Positions 8,470-20,192 of a stretch of DNA of 64,000 nt are shown piece by piece. The number at the start of each line of letters is the position of its first letter. Positions within the stretch are counted from its first letter, which is position 1. Below the pieces are notes generated by a model. That model was not told where the DNA came from. It made no database searches and was given only the letters and a program-made list of their open reading frames with translations. Origin of the DNA: AC-49 sp963766605 (GTDB lineage: Bacteria; Actinomycetota; Thermoleophilia; Solirubrobacterales; Solirubrobacteraceae). The DNA is taken from assembly GCA_963766605.1 (NCBI GenBank), contig CAVYAT010000006.1:208933-272932 (forward strand), read 5' to 3'. The translations under genes and the position numbers were made by a program.

Positions 8470-9411
8470 TTATGAGGGAGCGGCGATCTTCGGTGCCACC
8501 TGGTTTGCGATGAGCTCGAGTTGTCGTTGCTCGTCGTCGAGCGGCCAGAGGTAGACGCGCTGGCATCCCGCATCGGCGTACCTTGAGAGCAGCTCAGCGC
8601 AGTGCTCGGCGGAACCGACGCACACCAGGTCGGCGAGCTCGCGGGGATCGCGGTTCAGCAGCGGTGCGAGCACGCCACCAAGGACGCGGTCTCGGTCGGC
8701 GCGGCTCTCGGTGACCCAGGTCCACATCGTCGCAAGCGCGTTGGGGAACGCGTGCGCGTCACGGCCACCGTCCTCCAGGCGGCGCGCCAGCACGTCGCGA
8801 CCGGTGGAGAATCGATCGGGGGTTGTGTTGTAGGCGGACGCGAGCCAGCCGTCTGCGGCTCGCGCGACCCGCGCGAGCCCGGCATTCGAGCCCCAGCTGC
8901 CGATCCAGAGAGGGATTGAACGCCCCCGTCCCGGGCCGGGCTCGAGCTTCACGTCCGACGGGACTGGGTAGTAGTGCACGTCGCCGGGGAACGCGTCGCC
9001 GCTGAGCAGCGCTCGCAACAGCGCGATCGACTCGTCGAAGCGCGCCCACCGCTCCTCGAACGGGATGCCCATCGCGTTGTAGTCGCGCTCGGATGACCCT
9101 GGACCGAGCCCGGCGATCAGCCGGCCCTCGGACAACATGTTGATCGCGGCCAGCATCTTGGCCAACCCGACCGGGCCTCGTAGGACGGCGAGCGACACCG
9201 TCGTCGCGAGAGTCATCTGCCCGGAACGCTCGATCACGCTCGTGAGCGCCGTCGGCCCGTCCAGCCAGGGAGTCTTGAACACGAAATGGTCGTTGGCGGC
9301 CAGCCCGGCGAACCCACACTCTCTGGCGGCGTCAACAGCGCGCCGAATGCGACCCGGCGATACCGGCTGCGCGCCGAACTGCATCAGAGGCAGATGCATG
9401 CCGAACTCCAT
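8470..9411 (-). CDS. LLM-class flavin/F420-dependent oxidoreductase
   Basis: 313-residue luciferase-like monooxygenase TIM barrel. MEFGMHLPLMQFG starts the first strand, and LAAINMLSEGRLIAGLGPGS is the usual family signature. Such enzymes use reduced FMN or F420 to oxidise or reduce small organics; the substrate cannot be read from sequence. ATG 9411 has GGGAGGATGATCGG just upstream, a clear ribosome site. The small zinc-ribbon gene follows directly. Confidence 0.88.
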   Translation of the reverse strand: MEFGMHLPLMQFGAQPVSPGRIRRAVDAARECGFAGLAANDHFVFKTPWLDGPTALTSVIERSGQMTLATTVSLAVLRGPVGLAKMLAAINMLSEGRLIAGLGPGSSERDYNAMGIPFEERWARFDESIALLRALLSGDAFPGDVHYYPVPSDVKLEPGPGRGRSIPLWIGSWGSNAGLARVARAADGWLASAYNTTPDRFSTGRDVLARRLEDGGRDAHAFPNALATMWTWVTESRADRDRVLGGVLAPLLNRDPRELADLVCVGSAEHCAELLSRYADAGCQRVYLWPLDDEQRQLELIANQVAPKIAAPS

Positions 9412-9536
9412 CCGATCATCCTCCCAAGCTGGTGTTGACCACGAGCTCCGGACCGCTTCCGCCCGCGCGGAGTACGGCATCTTCACGCGTCGCGGCCATG
9501 CCGCTGCTTCTCGCGCTTCGTTGGTAGGGCAGGGCC

Positions 9537-9574
9537 GGCCGCCGGCGCTTGACGCCGGTCGTGCGCCGGCGGCC
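9537..9574 (-). terminator. GC-rich stem-loop after the tautomerase gene
   Basis: Perfect 11-bp arms (GGCCGCCGGCG and its complement, 9537-9547 with 9564-9574) around a 16-base loop, starting 9 bases after the tautomerase stop. No T-run follows, so it is either a Rho-assisted end or a 3' stabiliser of the mRNA. Confidence 0.5.
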
Positions 9575-9583
9575 TGTTCCCGA

Positions 9584-9736
9584 CTAGGCGGCCGTCCCGG
9601 CAGCGACGACCCAGGTGACGCCCCGCATGTTCTCCCCCTCGATGGAGACCATCGCATCGGTGAGGCGCTCGACGATCTGTTCCTTCTGCTCGGACGTGAA
9701 GACATCCTCGATCAGCTTGACGTTGATAAGCGGCAT
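9584..9736 (-). CDS. 4-oxalocrotonate tautomerase-family protein, 50 residues
   Basis: MPLINVKLIEDVFTSEQKEQ gives the N-terminal Pro that acts as catalytic base in the tautomerase superfamily, followed by the usual helix (IVERLTDAMVSIEGENMRGV) and the second strand TWVVA. At 50 residues it is slightly short for the 60-residue family, which works as a hexamer. RBS TAAGGAGCACAGCA precedes ATG 9736. The gene is divergent from a LysR regulator, which probably controls it. A role in catabolism of a ring-cleavage or halogenated compound is possible but not shown. Confidence 0.85.
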   Translation of the reverse strand: MPLINVKLIEDVFTSEQKEQIVERLTDAMVSIEGENMRGVTWVVAAGTAA

Positions 9737-9828
9737 TGCTGTGCTCCTTAAGTGGTTTTGGCGAGACGCAGGCAAGTGCGACCGGGCGGCAGTATCCGAT
9801 GTCGTGGTATGAGTCGCAATACTTGTTA

Positions 9829-9848
9829 CTGCACTGCTATAAGTGCAG
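9829..9848. promoter_or_regulatory. LysR-type operator between tautomerase and LysR genes
   Basis: CTGCACT, spacer GCTATA, AGTGCAG: perfect 7-bp arms with a 6-base spacer. The site ends 3 bases before the LysR ATG at 9852 and would cover its ribosome-binding area, which fits autorepression plus control of the divergent tautomerase gene. Confidence 0.6.
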
Positions 9849-9851
9849 CTA

Positions 9852-10784
9852 ATGCTGGATGTGCGGCGATTGCAAGTGCTGATCGAGCTGGACGCGCGCG
9901 GATCGTTCTCCGCCGCCGCAGAGGCGCTCCACATCACACAATCCGCCGTCAGCCAGCACGTTGCCGCGCTCGAGCGCGAGGTCGGACTCCTGATTGTCGA
10001 GCGGTCAACCCGCCCGATCGGGTTGACCGAGGCCGGACACACACTCCTGACGCATGCGCGAGTAGTGCTCGCGCGACTGGATGACGCCGAGCAGGAGCTC
10101 GGGCAGATCGCCGGCCGCTGGCGTGGACGGCTCAGGTTCGGCAGCTTCCCGTCCGCGCTCACGACCTTCGTCCCGACGGCCGTGACCCGCTTCAAGGAAC
10201 GCCACCCCGACGTCACGTTGACCGTGATCGACGACCACTTGCACCGACTGCTCCCCAGGCTCAAGCTGGGCGAGCTCGACCTCGCCTTGATCTACGACCA
10301 CGACGTGCTCACTCACAAGCCAGACAACGACCTCGAACGCGTGCACCTGCTCGATGACCCCTTCCACGCGGTCCTCCCAGCACAGCACAAGCTCGCTCGC
10401 AACCGCCGCGCGATCAAGCTCGAGCAGCTCGCGGGCGAGACCTGGATTGGCGGCGGACCGACAAGCTCGTGGTTTCAGATCGTCCGCAACAGCTGCCACC
10501 AAGCCGGATTCGAGCCCACCGTCGCGTTCACCACGGACGACTACCTCGCGGTGCAGGCGTTCGCCGCTGCGGGCGCCGGCGTGTCAGTCGTCCCCGGACT
10601 CGCCGTTGGGCACCTTCTACCCGGAGTCCAGATCAGAACGGTCGCATCGCCCCCGGTACGACAAATCTCGGTTGCGCGCCTCGCTCACGGTTTCCGCTCC
10701 CCCGCCAGCCTCACCATGCTCGACGCCCTCCAGGCCGCCGCTGATCAACGGCCCGGCTGGGTACCAGGGCCTTCCTTAGGGTGA
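9852..10784 (+). CDS. LysR-family transcriptional regulator
   Basis: 310 residues. The N-terminal winged helix-turn-helix reads LDVRRLQVLIELDARGSFSAAAEALHITQ in overlapping pieces (residues 2-35), with QSAVSQHVAALE as recognition helix. The C-terminal part is the type 2 periplasmic-binding fold with the usual hinge segment FGSFPSALTTFVPTAV. ATG 9852 is preferred; GTG 9843 is in frame but sits inside the palindrome. It faces the tautomerase gene. Its last bases (10780-10784) overlap the 3' end of the convergent tRNA-His gene. Confidence 0.9.
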   Translation: MLDVRRLQVLIELDARGSFSAAAEALHITQSAVSQHVAALEREVGLLIVERSTRPIGLTEAGHTLLTHARVVLARLDDAEQELGQIAGRWRGRLRFGSFPSALTTFVPTAVTRFKERHPDVTLTVIDDHLHRLLPRLKLGELDLALIYDHDVLTHKPDNDLERVHLLDDPFHAVLPAQHKLARNRRAIKLEQLAGETWIGGGPTSSWFQIVRNSCHQAGFEPTVAFTTDDYLAVQAFAAAGAGVSVVPGLAVGHLLPGVQIRTVASPPVRQISVARLAHGFRSPASLTMLDALQAAADQRPGWVPGPSLG

Positions 10785-10853
10785 GCGAGGGGACTCGAAC
10801 CCCCGACCGCCTGGACCACAACCAGGAGCTCTACCAACTGAGCTACGCCCACC
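10780..10853 (-). tRNA. tRNA-His (anticodon GTG)
   Basis: Full cloverleaf of 74 bases including the extra 5' G-1, which pairs with C73 as in histidine tRNAs. Acceptor GTGGGCG/CGCTCAC, D-arm GCTC/GAGC, anticodon loop TTGTGGT with GTG at 10819-10817, T-arm GGTTCGAGTCC. CCA is not encoded. The 3' end overlaps the stop codon of the convergent lysR gene. Confidence 0.95.
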
Positions 10854-10884
10854 ACGGGAAGCGCAGTGTAGCGGCGGTTGGCGC

Positions 10885-12381
<1,497 letters not shown>

Positions 12382-12385
<4 letters not shown>

Positions 12386-13635
12386 GCGAACTCCAGTCGT
12401 GGTGGTCGGGCGAGGACGCGCCACCGCAGCGCGACGATCAGTGGGAGGCACGCGCCGAGCGCCCAGAGCGCTCCGGCCGGCCCGAGCAGCGCGAGGATCG
12501 CCGGGGCGACCAGCGCTCCGATCGCCGTGGCGAGCCAGTGCCCGCTCTCGACGACCGCGAACGCACGGCCGAGCACGTCGTCGAGCGTGTCGCGGTGCAG
12601 CAGCGACAGGCTCGCGGCCTCGATCAGCGCGTAGCCCACGCCGAGCACGACGAGCATCGCCGCTGCGACGAGGGTCGACGTGAGGACCGCGAGGACCAGC
12701 AGGCTCGCGCCGACGAGCAGCCCGCCGGCCGCAGCGGCGCCACCTCCGCACCGCAGCCGCGGCAGGCCGAGCGCGAGCGCCGCGCCGAACAGGCCGCCGA
12801 GTCCCCATGCCGCGTTGAGCCAGCCGACCCCGGCGTCGCCGAGGTGGAGCATCTGGATCGCGACGACGACGACGAGCACGTCGATCGCGCCCTCGACGAC
12901 CGTCGCCGCGGTCAGGAAGCCGACGACCTCACGCAGTTCGGGCGCGCGCGCGACGTGGCCGAGGCCGGCGAGGACCGCGCGAACGCCGTCGCCGTCCTGC
13001 GCATCGACCACGTCGCGCCGCCCCCCGGCGCGGCGGCGCAGCGCCACCATCGGGATGGTTGCCAGCGCACAGAGTGCGGCGACGGTCGCAAACGCCGCCT
13101 GCACGCCGGAGATGGCGATCGCTGCGCCGCCGAGCAGCGATCCGCACAGGAACGCGGCGTTGTCCACGCCGGTCCACAATGCGATCGCTGCGCCGGCCTG
13201 CTCGGCGCCGGGTGCGAGCCCCCGCAGCACCGCGGCCTGAGCAGGACGATGAGCGGTCTCGATGACCATGAACAGCGCCGCGAGGACGAGCACGACGCCG
13301 AGCGACGCGCCGACGCCCGCCGCGACGGCGAGCGCGACGGCCAGCAGCGCCCGCGCGGCCAGGCCGCCGAGCATGATCGACGCCGGGGTCCGGCGATCAC
13401 AGAGCAGCCCGCTGAGCGGGGCCGCGAGACCGGCCGGAATCATCCGCGCCAGCGCGGCCAGGCTGACCGCCGTGGCGCCGCCGCGCTGGTCGGCGTAGAC
13501 GGCGAGCGCGATGAACAGCGTCCACGACGCCAGTGCCGAACACGCCCACGTGAGCTGCAGCCGGCGCAGTGCTGGAGAGGCGAGCGCGACCTGCAGACAC
13601 CGGGGGGACGACGAGGCACCGAGCACGGTGCGCAA
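12382..13635 (-). CDS. MFS transporter
   Basis: 417 residues with about 12 hydrophobic segments. LSGLLCDRRTPASIML is a motif-A-like loop between helices 2 and 3, and the second half repeats the pattern (GLGGLFGAALALGLPRLRC). It resembles the small-molecule exporter branch of the family. The start is TTG 13635 or GTG 13626. The stop overlaps the decarboxylase ATG (ATGA), so the pair probably works together, for example substrate/amine exchange or product export. Specificity cannot be read. Confidence 0.82.
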
Positions 13636-13721
13636 GCCTTCCTGCGCACCCCGCAGTTCGCATCGGGGGCGGACCCCTGATCTTTTCTGCGTTGAACTGA
13701 CCTCGGCTAGCGTTTGGGCCT

Positions 13722-14147
13722 ATGCCCATCCGCTCGCTCGACCATCTCGTTCTCACCGTCGCCGATGTCGAGGAGACCGTCCGCTTCTACGAGGCGCTCG
13801 GGATGCGGCGCGAGGTGTTCGGCGAGGGGCGAGTGGCGCTGCGGTTCGGAGACCAGAAGCTCAACCTGCACCGTGCAGGCGCCGAGGTGGCTCCCCATGC
13901 CGCGCACCCCACCCGCGGGTCGGCGGACCTGTGCTTCCTGGTGTCCGAGAGCCTCGACGAGGTCGCGCGCTCGCTTGCGCGTGCCGGGATAGCCGTGGAG
14001 CTCGGGCCGGTTCCCCGCACGGGCGCGACATTCGCCATCGACTCGCTCTACGTTCGTGATCCCGACGGGAACCTGGTCGAGCTGTCGATCCGCAGCGACG
14101 CGACCACCGTCCCGCCGTCGTCCAGCACCCAGCGCATGTCGCCGTAG
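13722..14147 (+). CDS. VOC (glyoxalase/bleomycin-resistance) family protein
   Basis: 141 residues, one vicinal-oxygen-chelate module pair: SLDHLVLTVADVEETVRFYEALG opens the first beta-alpha-beta-beta-beta unit and SLYVRDPDGNLVELS closes the second. The metal ligands are compatible with His7 and the C-terminal Glu. The substrate is unknown. The last 100 bases overlap the 3' end of the convergent thioesterase gene, an unusually long tail-to-tail overlap. Confidence 0.85.
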   Translation: MPIRSLDHLVLTVADVEETVRFYEALGMRREVFGEGRVALRFGDQKLNLHRAGAEVAPHAAHPTRGSADLCFLVSESLDEVARSLARAGIAVELGPVPRTGATFAIDSLYVRDPDGNLVELSIRSDATTVPPSSSTQRMSP

Positions 14148-14755
14148 CTGAGAACGGTCGCCGGTCCCGCGCCGGCCGCGGCGGGGTGCTCGACCTCGAC
14201 GACCAGCGGCGCGTCGGTCGCCCAGTCGCCGAGCTCCTCCTCGAGCACCGTCCAGTAGGCGGCGTTGTTGACGTGCGCGGCCATGTCGAGGTCGGCGGCG
14301 CGAAACGCCCACGCTCGGGACGCCGCGTCCGGCGGCGGCGCCGGGTGGCGCAGCCGCGCCTTGACCGACGGCTCGCCGTATACCGCCAGCACGGCGGCGT
14401 GGTCGGCGTCCAGCGGCCGCGGGCGGCCCGTCGCGTCGAGGTGGACCCATACCGCAACGGCACTCACGCTCGCTCCGCCCTCCCCCGTGACCGTCGTATC
14501 GCGCTGGGCCCACAGTCGTGCCAGCCCTGCCGGCTGCGTGCGGACGACGACCGGCTCGCCGTAGACCGGGAAGCGCTCGACGGTCAGCGTCGTGCGGCGC
14601 ACGACCCAGAACTCGTCCGCGAACCCCAGCGACGCGACGTTGGCCTGGGCAGCGTCCTGAAACCAGCGCAGGAGGGTGTCGAGGCGCACACGGCCGGTCG
14701 GCGCGACGTCGCCGAGGCCCGCGCAGGTCGGCCATGCGAACGGTGTGGGCGTCAC
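14048..14755 (-). CDS. Acyl-ACP thioesterase-like double-hotdog protein
   Basis: 235 residues, two hotdog halves. The N-terminal half has LLRWFQDAAQANVASLG and WVVRRTTLTVERFPVYGEPV; the C-terminal half has FRAADLDMAAHVNNAAYW, the HVNNxxY motif of FatA/FatB-like thioesterases. It probably hydrolyses an acyl-ACP or acyl-CoA. ATG 14755 fits the family's compact N-terminus. Its end overlaps the VOC gene by 100 bases. Confidence 0.8.
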   Translation of the reverse strand: MTPTPFAWPTCAGLGDVAPTGRVRLDTLLRWFQDAAQANVASLGFADEFWVVRRTTLTVERFPVYGEPVVVRTQPAGLARLWAQRDTTVTGEGGASVSAVAVWVHLDATGRPRPLDADHAAVLAVYGEPSVKARLRHPAPPPDAASRAWAFRAADLDMAAHVNNAAYWTVLEEELGDWATDAPLVVEVEHPAAAGAGPATVLSYGDMRWVLDDGGTVVASLRIDSSTRFPSGSRT

Positions 14756-14833
14756 CCCCCGACCCTATCCGTGCCGGTTACGTGACCCAATGCACACACG
14801 GCCCGGGGGGTGGCTTCGCCACAATGCCAGGCG

Positions 14834-17173
14834 GTGACCGCCGCGCCGCCCGGCCCCACGCAGACGATCCCCGACAGCCGAGTCGACCGCGCGTTCGCCT
14901 GGTGGGCACGGCTCATGGTGCGCCTGCGCTGGGTCATCGTCGTGGCCTGGCTCGCGTCCGCGGTCGTGATCCCCGCCGTGCTGCCGCCGCTGTCCAGCGC
15001 GACCAAGGGCTCCAACGCCGACTTCCTGCCCCACGACTCGCCGAGCCTGCGCGCCGCCCGGCTCGCCGCGCCGTTTCAGTCGAGCACCGCGCTCAGCACG
15101 ATCCTCGTCGCGGGCCGCGGCGACGGTCCGCTGACGGCCGCCGACAACGCCGCGCTGGACGGGATCAAGACCACGTTCGCCAACAACAACAAGGTCCTCG
15201 ACGTCCGCGACCAGGGGCTGTCGGCCGACGGCCAGGCACGCCGGCTGCTCGTCGAGTTCACGCCGCGCGTCGGCTTCAACAGCGCCGGCAACGTGCTCGA
15301 CGACCTGCGCGCCGATCTCGCCCGGGCCAACACGCCACCCGGCCTCGCGGTCCACATCGGCGGTGAGGTCGCGGTCAACTCCGACCAGCAGCGGCACCAG
15401 CACAAGCAGCAGAAGGCGACCGAGTTCGGCTCGATCATCTTCATCATCGTCCTGCTGCTGATCGTGTTCCGGTCGGCGCTGGCACCGCTGATCACGCTGC
15501 TCCCCGCGGCGCTGTCGCTGTTCATCGCCGGGCCGCTGATCGCCGAGGCATCGAAGCTCGGCATCCAGGTCTCCGAGCTGACCCAGATCCTGCTGACGGT
15601 GATCGTGCTGGGCGCGGGCACCGACTACGGGCTGTTCCTCATATTCCGCGTGCGCGAAGAGATAGCCGACGGACGCGACCCGCGGGAAGCGGTGACATTC
15701 TCGCTGACACGCGTCGGCGAGACGATCACGTTCTCCGCCGCGTGCGTGATCTTCGCGCTGGCCAGCCTGTTCTTCGCCGACTTCGGCTTCTACCGGGGCC
15801 TGGGTCCCGGCCTGGCGATCGGCATCGCCGTGGTGCTCGTCGCCGGGCTGACCCTGATGCCGGCGCTGCTGGCGATCTTCGGGCGCGCGGCGTTCTGGCC
15901 GCGCCAGCCGGTTCCCGGCACGGCCCAGACCGGGTTGTGGGGCCGCGCCGCGGCGGGTGTCGTGCAGCGCCCCAAGCGCACGCTGATCACCGGTCTGCTC
16001 GTGTTCGGCGGCCTGGCGCTGGGGATGCTCGGCTACGCGTCAGCCGGCTTCGGCGCCAACGAGGCGCCCGCCGGGAGCGACTCGGCGAAGGCGCAGAGCA
16101 TCCTCGAGGCGCACTTCCCGATAGCCGTACGCAACCCGACCAACGTCGTCTTCAAGCTGCCCCATTCCGCGTGGGCCGACCCGACCCCGGTCGCCAAGGC
16201 GCAGGTGCTGCTGACCAAACAGAGACCGTTCGCATCGGTGCTCGGCGCGCTGGCGCCGCAGGGTACTCCGCTTCCGCCTGAGCTGATCACACAGCTGTAT
16301 CCGAAACTCGGGCCTCCGCAGAAGCTGCCGTTGACCGAGCGGGCGCCGGCCGGCGTCCCGGCGAAGGCGTTCGCGGCCTACAAGGCGATGTCGCAGTTCA
16401 TCAGCGTCGACGGCAAGACCATCCAGTACTACGCCGCACTGCGGGCCGGAGATCCCAACGGCACCGAGGCGTTGCGCGACACGCCGGCGATGCGCGAGGC
16501 GGTCGACGAGGTCGCATCACAGATCGGCGCGACGGCAGGCGGCGTAGCGGGCCAAGCCACGTTCGCCTACGACGTCAACAAGACGGCGACCGGCGACCTC
16601 AAGAAGATCATCCCGATCGTGCTGCTGGTCATCGGGTGCCTGTTGGCGATCCTGCTGCGCAGCCTGATCGCGCCGCTGTACCTGATTGCCAGCGTCGGGC
16701 TGTCGTACCTCGCCTCCCTGGGCTTCGCGATCATCGTCTTCGTCTGGGCCGGCGGCGAGGCGGGCCTGAACTTCGTGCTGCCGTTCTTCATGTTCGTGTT
16801 CCTGATGGCGCTCGGCTCCGACTACAACATCCTCGTGATGACGCGCATCCGCGAGGAGGCCCAGCGCCGTCCACTCGGCGAGGCGGTGCGCCACGCCGTC
16901 GCCGCCACCGGCGGCACCGTCACCTCCGCCGGACTCGTGCTCGCCGGCACGTTCGGCGTGCTGACCGCGACCGGCACCGGCCAGGTCCGCGAGATCGGTC
17001 TCGGCCTCGCCGCCGGGATCCTGCTCGACACGTTCCTCGTCCGCACCCTGCTGCTGCCGTCGATCGTCGTGCTGTGCGGTCGCTGGAACTGGTGGCCGTC
17101 GCAGCTGAGCAAGCTCCCCGAGCCACCCGCCGTGCCCGGCGAGGCGCCCGCCGTCGTGCCGGAGACCGCGTAG
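14834..17173 (+). CDS. MMPL/RND-family transporter
   Basis: About 779 residues. Two six-helix units are each preceded by a large extracytoplasmic loop. The first helix is VIVVAWLASAVVIPAVLPPL; GADYGLFL-like motifs appear as LGAGTDYGLFLIFRVREE and LGSDYNILVMTRIREEAQ, with the acidic residues used for proton coupling. Mycobacterial MmpL relatives export lipids or siderophores; the cargo here is unknown. GTG 14834 is chosen, but GTG 14810 is equally open and neither has a strong ribosome site. Confidence 0.88.
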   Translation: MTAAPPGPTQTIPDSRVDRAFAWWARLMVRLRWVIVVAWLASAVVIPAVLPPLSSATKGSNADFLPHDSPSLRAARLAAPFQSSTALSTILVAGRGDGPLTAADNAALDGIKTTFANNNKVLDVRDQGLSADGQARRLLVEFTPRVGFNSAGNVLDDLRADLARANTPPGLAVHIGGEVAVNSDQQRHQHKQQKATEFGSIIFIIVLLLIVFRSALAPLITLLPAALSLFIAGPLIAEASKLGIQVSELTQILLTVIVLGAGTDYGLFLIFRVREEIADGRDPREAVTFSLTRVGETITFSAACVIFALASLFFADFGFYRGLGPGLAIGIAVVLVAGLTLMPALLAIFGRAAFWPRQPVPGTAQTGLWGRAAAGVVQRPKRTLITGLLVFGGLALGMLGYASAGFGANEAPAGSDSAKAQSILEAHFPIAVRNPTNVVFKLPHSAWADPTPVAKAQVLLTKQRPFASVLGALAPQGTPLPPELITQLYPKLGPPQKLPLTERAPAGVPAKAFAAYKAMSQFISVDGKTIQYYAALRAGDPNGTEALRDTPAMREAVDEVASQIGATAGGVAGQATFAYDVNKTATGDLKKIIPIVLLVIGCLLAILLRSLIAPLYLIASVGLSYLASLGFAIIVFVWAGGEAGLNFVLPFFMFVFLMALGSDYNILVMTRIREEAQRRPLGEAVRHAVAATGGTVTSAGLVLAGTFGVLTATGTGQVREIGLGLAAGILLDTFLVRTLLLPSIVVLCGRWNWWPSQLSKLPEPPAVPGEAPAVVPETA

Positions 17174-17255
17174 TTCCGCTCAACCCATCGCTGTCGCCCT
17201 ACGGCCGGCTTGCGATCTGACCGCCGTCGCCCCCGGCACGCGCGCGCACGGAATC

Positions 17256-17660
17256 TCAGGCGGCGTCGGCCTGGCAGGCCGGGCACGTCCCGAACACCTC
17301 GACGCGGTGACTCGGCGCAGCGAAACCGACGCGCTTGGCCGCGCGCCGCGCCCAATCGTCGATGTCGGGGCAGTCGATCTCGACGCTCGTCCCGCAGCGG
17401 CGGCAGACGACATGGTGGTGGTGGTGATCGGTCGTGCAGAAGCGATAGGCGATCTGACCGTCGTCGAGGTGCAGCGCGTCGATCACGTGATCGTCGGCCA
17501 GCAGCTGGAGGTGGCGGTAGACCGTCGTCAGCCCGACCGCATCGCCCGCCGCCCGCATCTCGGCATGGATCTCCTGCGCGCTACGGAAGCCATCGCTGGC
17601 CTGGACCGCGCGCAGCACGGCCTCCCCCTGACGGGTGCGCTTGCGCGTCCCGGCGCTCAC
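17256..17660 (-). CDS. zur: Fur-family regulator, probably zinc-sensing Zur
   Basis: 134 residues. The N-terminal winged helix has TRQGEAVLRAVQ and GLTTVYRHLQLLADD. The C-terminal metal domain has HHHHHVVCRRCG and a closing CPAC, giving the two CxxC structural zinc pairs and a His cluster. Its start GTG 17660 overlaps the znuB stop (GTGA), making it the last gene of the zinc operon. That position and the box upstream of znuA point to Zur with autoregulation, rather than Fur or PerR. Confidence 0.88.
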   Translation of the reverse strand: MSAGTRKRTRQGEAVLRAVQASDGFRSAQEIHAEMRAAGDAVGLTTVYRHLQLLADDHVIDALHLDDGQIAYRFCTTDHHHHHVVCRRCGTSVEIDCPDIDDWARRAAKRVGFAAPSHRVEVFGTCPACQADAA

Positions 17661-18486
17661 GCGGTCCTCGGGATGCGCGCCTGCACGGCGGGCCCGGCGA
17701 GCCGGCAGACGACGTAGATGGCAAAGCTGATCGACGTGATGAACACGCTCGGCTTGACGGTACTACTGGCCAGGCTGGCGACCAGCCCGGCCTCGCTGGC
17801 GACGAGCGCGAACAGCACCGACAACAGCGTCAGGCGCAACGGGCTGGCCGTGAGCCGCTGCGCCGCCGCGGCCGGCGTGATCGCGAGGCTGAGCACGAGC
17901 AGCGTGCCGACGATCTGCGCCGCCTCGGTCACCGTCACGGCGAGCGCCACGAGGAACACAAGCCCCAGCATGCGCGTGCGGACGCCGCGCGCGGCGGCGA
18001 CATCGGGGTCGACCGACGCGAACAGCAGCGGCCGGTAGATCACGCCGACGACCGCCACGACGGCGACCGCGATCGCCCCGAGCAGCTCGAGCTGGCCGGT
18101 GCTGACCCCGAAGATGTCGCCGAACAGGATGTTCGTCGCCGCGGTCGCGAAGCCGTGGTAGTAGCCGAGCAGGAGCACGCCGATGCCCAGGCCGAACGCG
18201 AGCACGACGCCGATCGACGCGTCGCGCTCGGACTCGCGCTCGCCGAGGACACCGATGATCGCCGCGACGACGAGCGAACCGACGAGCGCACCGGCGACGG
18301 CGTTGCCGGCGATCAGCAGCCCGGCCGCCGCGCCGGTGAACGCCAGCTCGCTCGTTCCGTGCACCGCGAACGCCATCCGCCGCATGACGACGAACGGCCC
18401 GATCACGCCACACGCCACCGCCACCAGCCCGGCGGCGAGCAGGGCGTGCTGGGCGAATGGCTGCTGGAGGTAGAAGCTGAGGTTCA

Positions 18487-18487
<1 letters not shown>
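17657..18487 (-). CDS. znuB: Zinc ABC transporter permease
   Basis: 276 residues with about eight membrane segments, starting FYLQQPFAQHALLAAGLVAV and carrying GPFVVMRRMAFAVHGTSELA, the typical ABC-3 family cytoplasmic loop. It forms the membrane channel for zinc (manganese is the alternative in this family). It overlaps znuC by one base (TGATG) and zur by four (GTGA), so all are translated as a block. Confidence 0.9.
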
Positions 18488-19271
<784 letters not shown>

Positions 19272-19275
<4 letters not shown>

Positions 19276-20186
19276 CCCCCGCCGCCGCCCAGCGCCCGTA
19301 GCAGCGCTTGGTCCTGGTCGTTCTGCCAGCCTTGAAAGGTCAGACCGGGCGGCAGCGTCTCGGTCACCGCGACGACCGGGATGCCGGCTCGGCGTGCGTG
19401 CGCGCGAACCGACTTCGTCACCGCGCTGACCGCCTGGGCGTTGTACAGAAGCGCCTTGATCCGGTGCCCGGAGATCAGCGCGTCCATCGCCGCGCGGTCG
19501 GAGGGACTGGGCTCGTTGCCGTCCTCGATCGCGCGCGCGAAACCGGACGGCGTCCAATTGCGCAGGCCGGCGCCGGCGACGAGGTAGCCGGGGACGCGCT
19601 CGGTGTAGGCGACCGGCGCACCGGCGTAGCGGGCGCGGATGCGCCGCACGGTCGCCAGCACCGGGGCCAGCGACTGGCCGAAGCGCGCCAGCCCGGTGCG
19701 AAACGCCGGGCGGTCGCGGGGATCCGCACGCGCGAGGGCCCGCTCGATCGCGTAGGCGACCGTGGTCACGCGCAGGACGTCGTACCAGAAGTGCGGGTTT
19801 GGGTCGGCGCCGTGGGCGCCCAGCACGTCGGCGACGTTCAGCACCCGGCGGCCCGTGCCCGAAGAGGCGCCGAGCAGCCGGTTCATGAAGTCGTCGTAGC
19901 CGGCGCCGTTGACGATCGCGACATTCGCCGTCTCCACCGCGGCGGCGTCCTGGGGGCTTGACTCGTAGAGGTGCGGGTCGACGCTCGGGCTGTGGATGAT
20001 CGACGTCACGGCGACGTGCGCGCCGCCGATCTGCGTCGCGATGTCGCCCCACATGTTCTCTCCGGCGACGACGTGGACGATGCGCTTGCCGGTGCGCGGG
20101 TTGGCCGGATGGGCCGCGCCGCAGGCGCTCAGAGCCGCCGCGCAGAGCGCGCACAGGACGACCGCGGGGCCACGGCGGAGGAACAC
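19272..20186 (-). CDS. znuA: Zinc ABC transporter solute-binding lipoprotein
   Basis: 304 residues. The signal peptide ends in lipobox LSAC, so the mature protein is anchored outside the membrane. Cluster A-I fold: GENMWGDIATQIGG, DPHLYESSPQDA and NPHFWYD supply likely metal-binding His residues, and YTERVPGYLV is near the second lobe. The start is GTG 20186, six bases downstream of a -10 hexamer, so the mRNA is probably leaderless. It is the first gene of znuA-znuC-znuB-zur. Confidence 0.9.
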
Positions 20187-20192
20187 GCCGCC

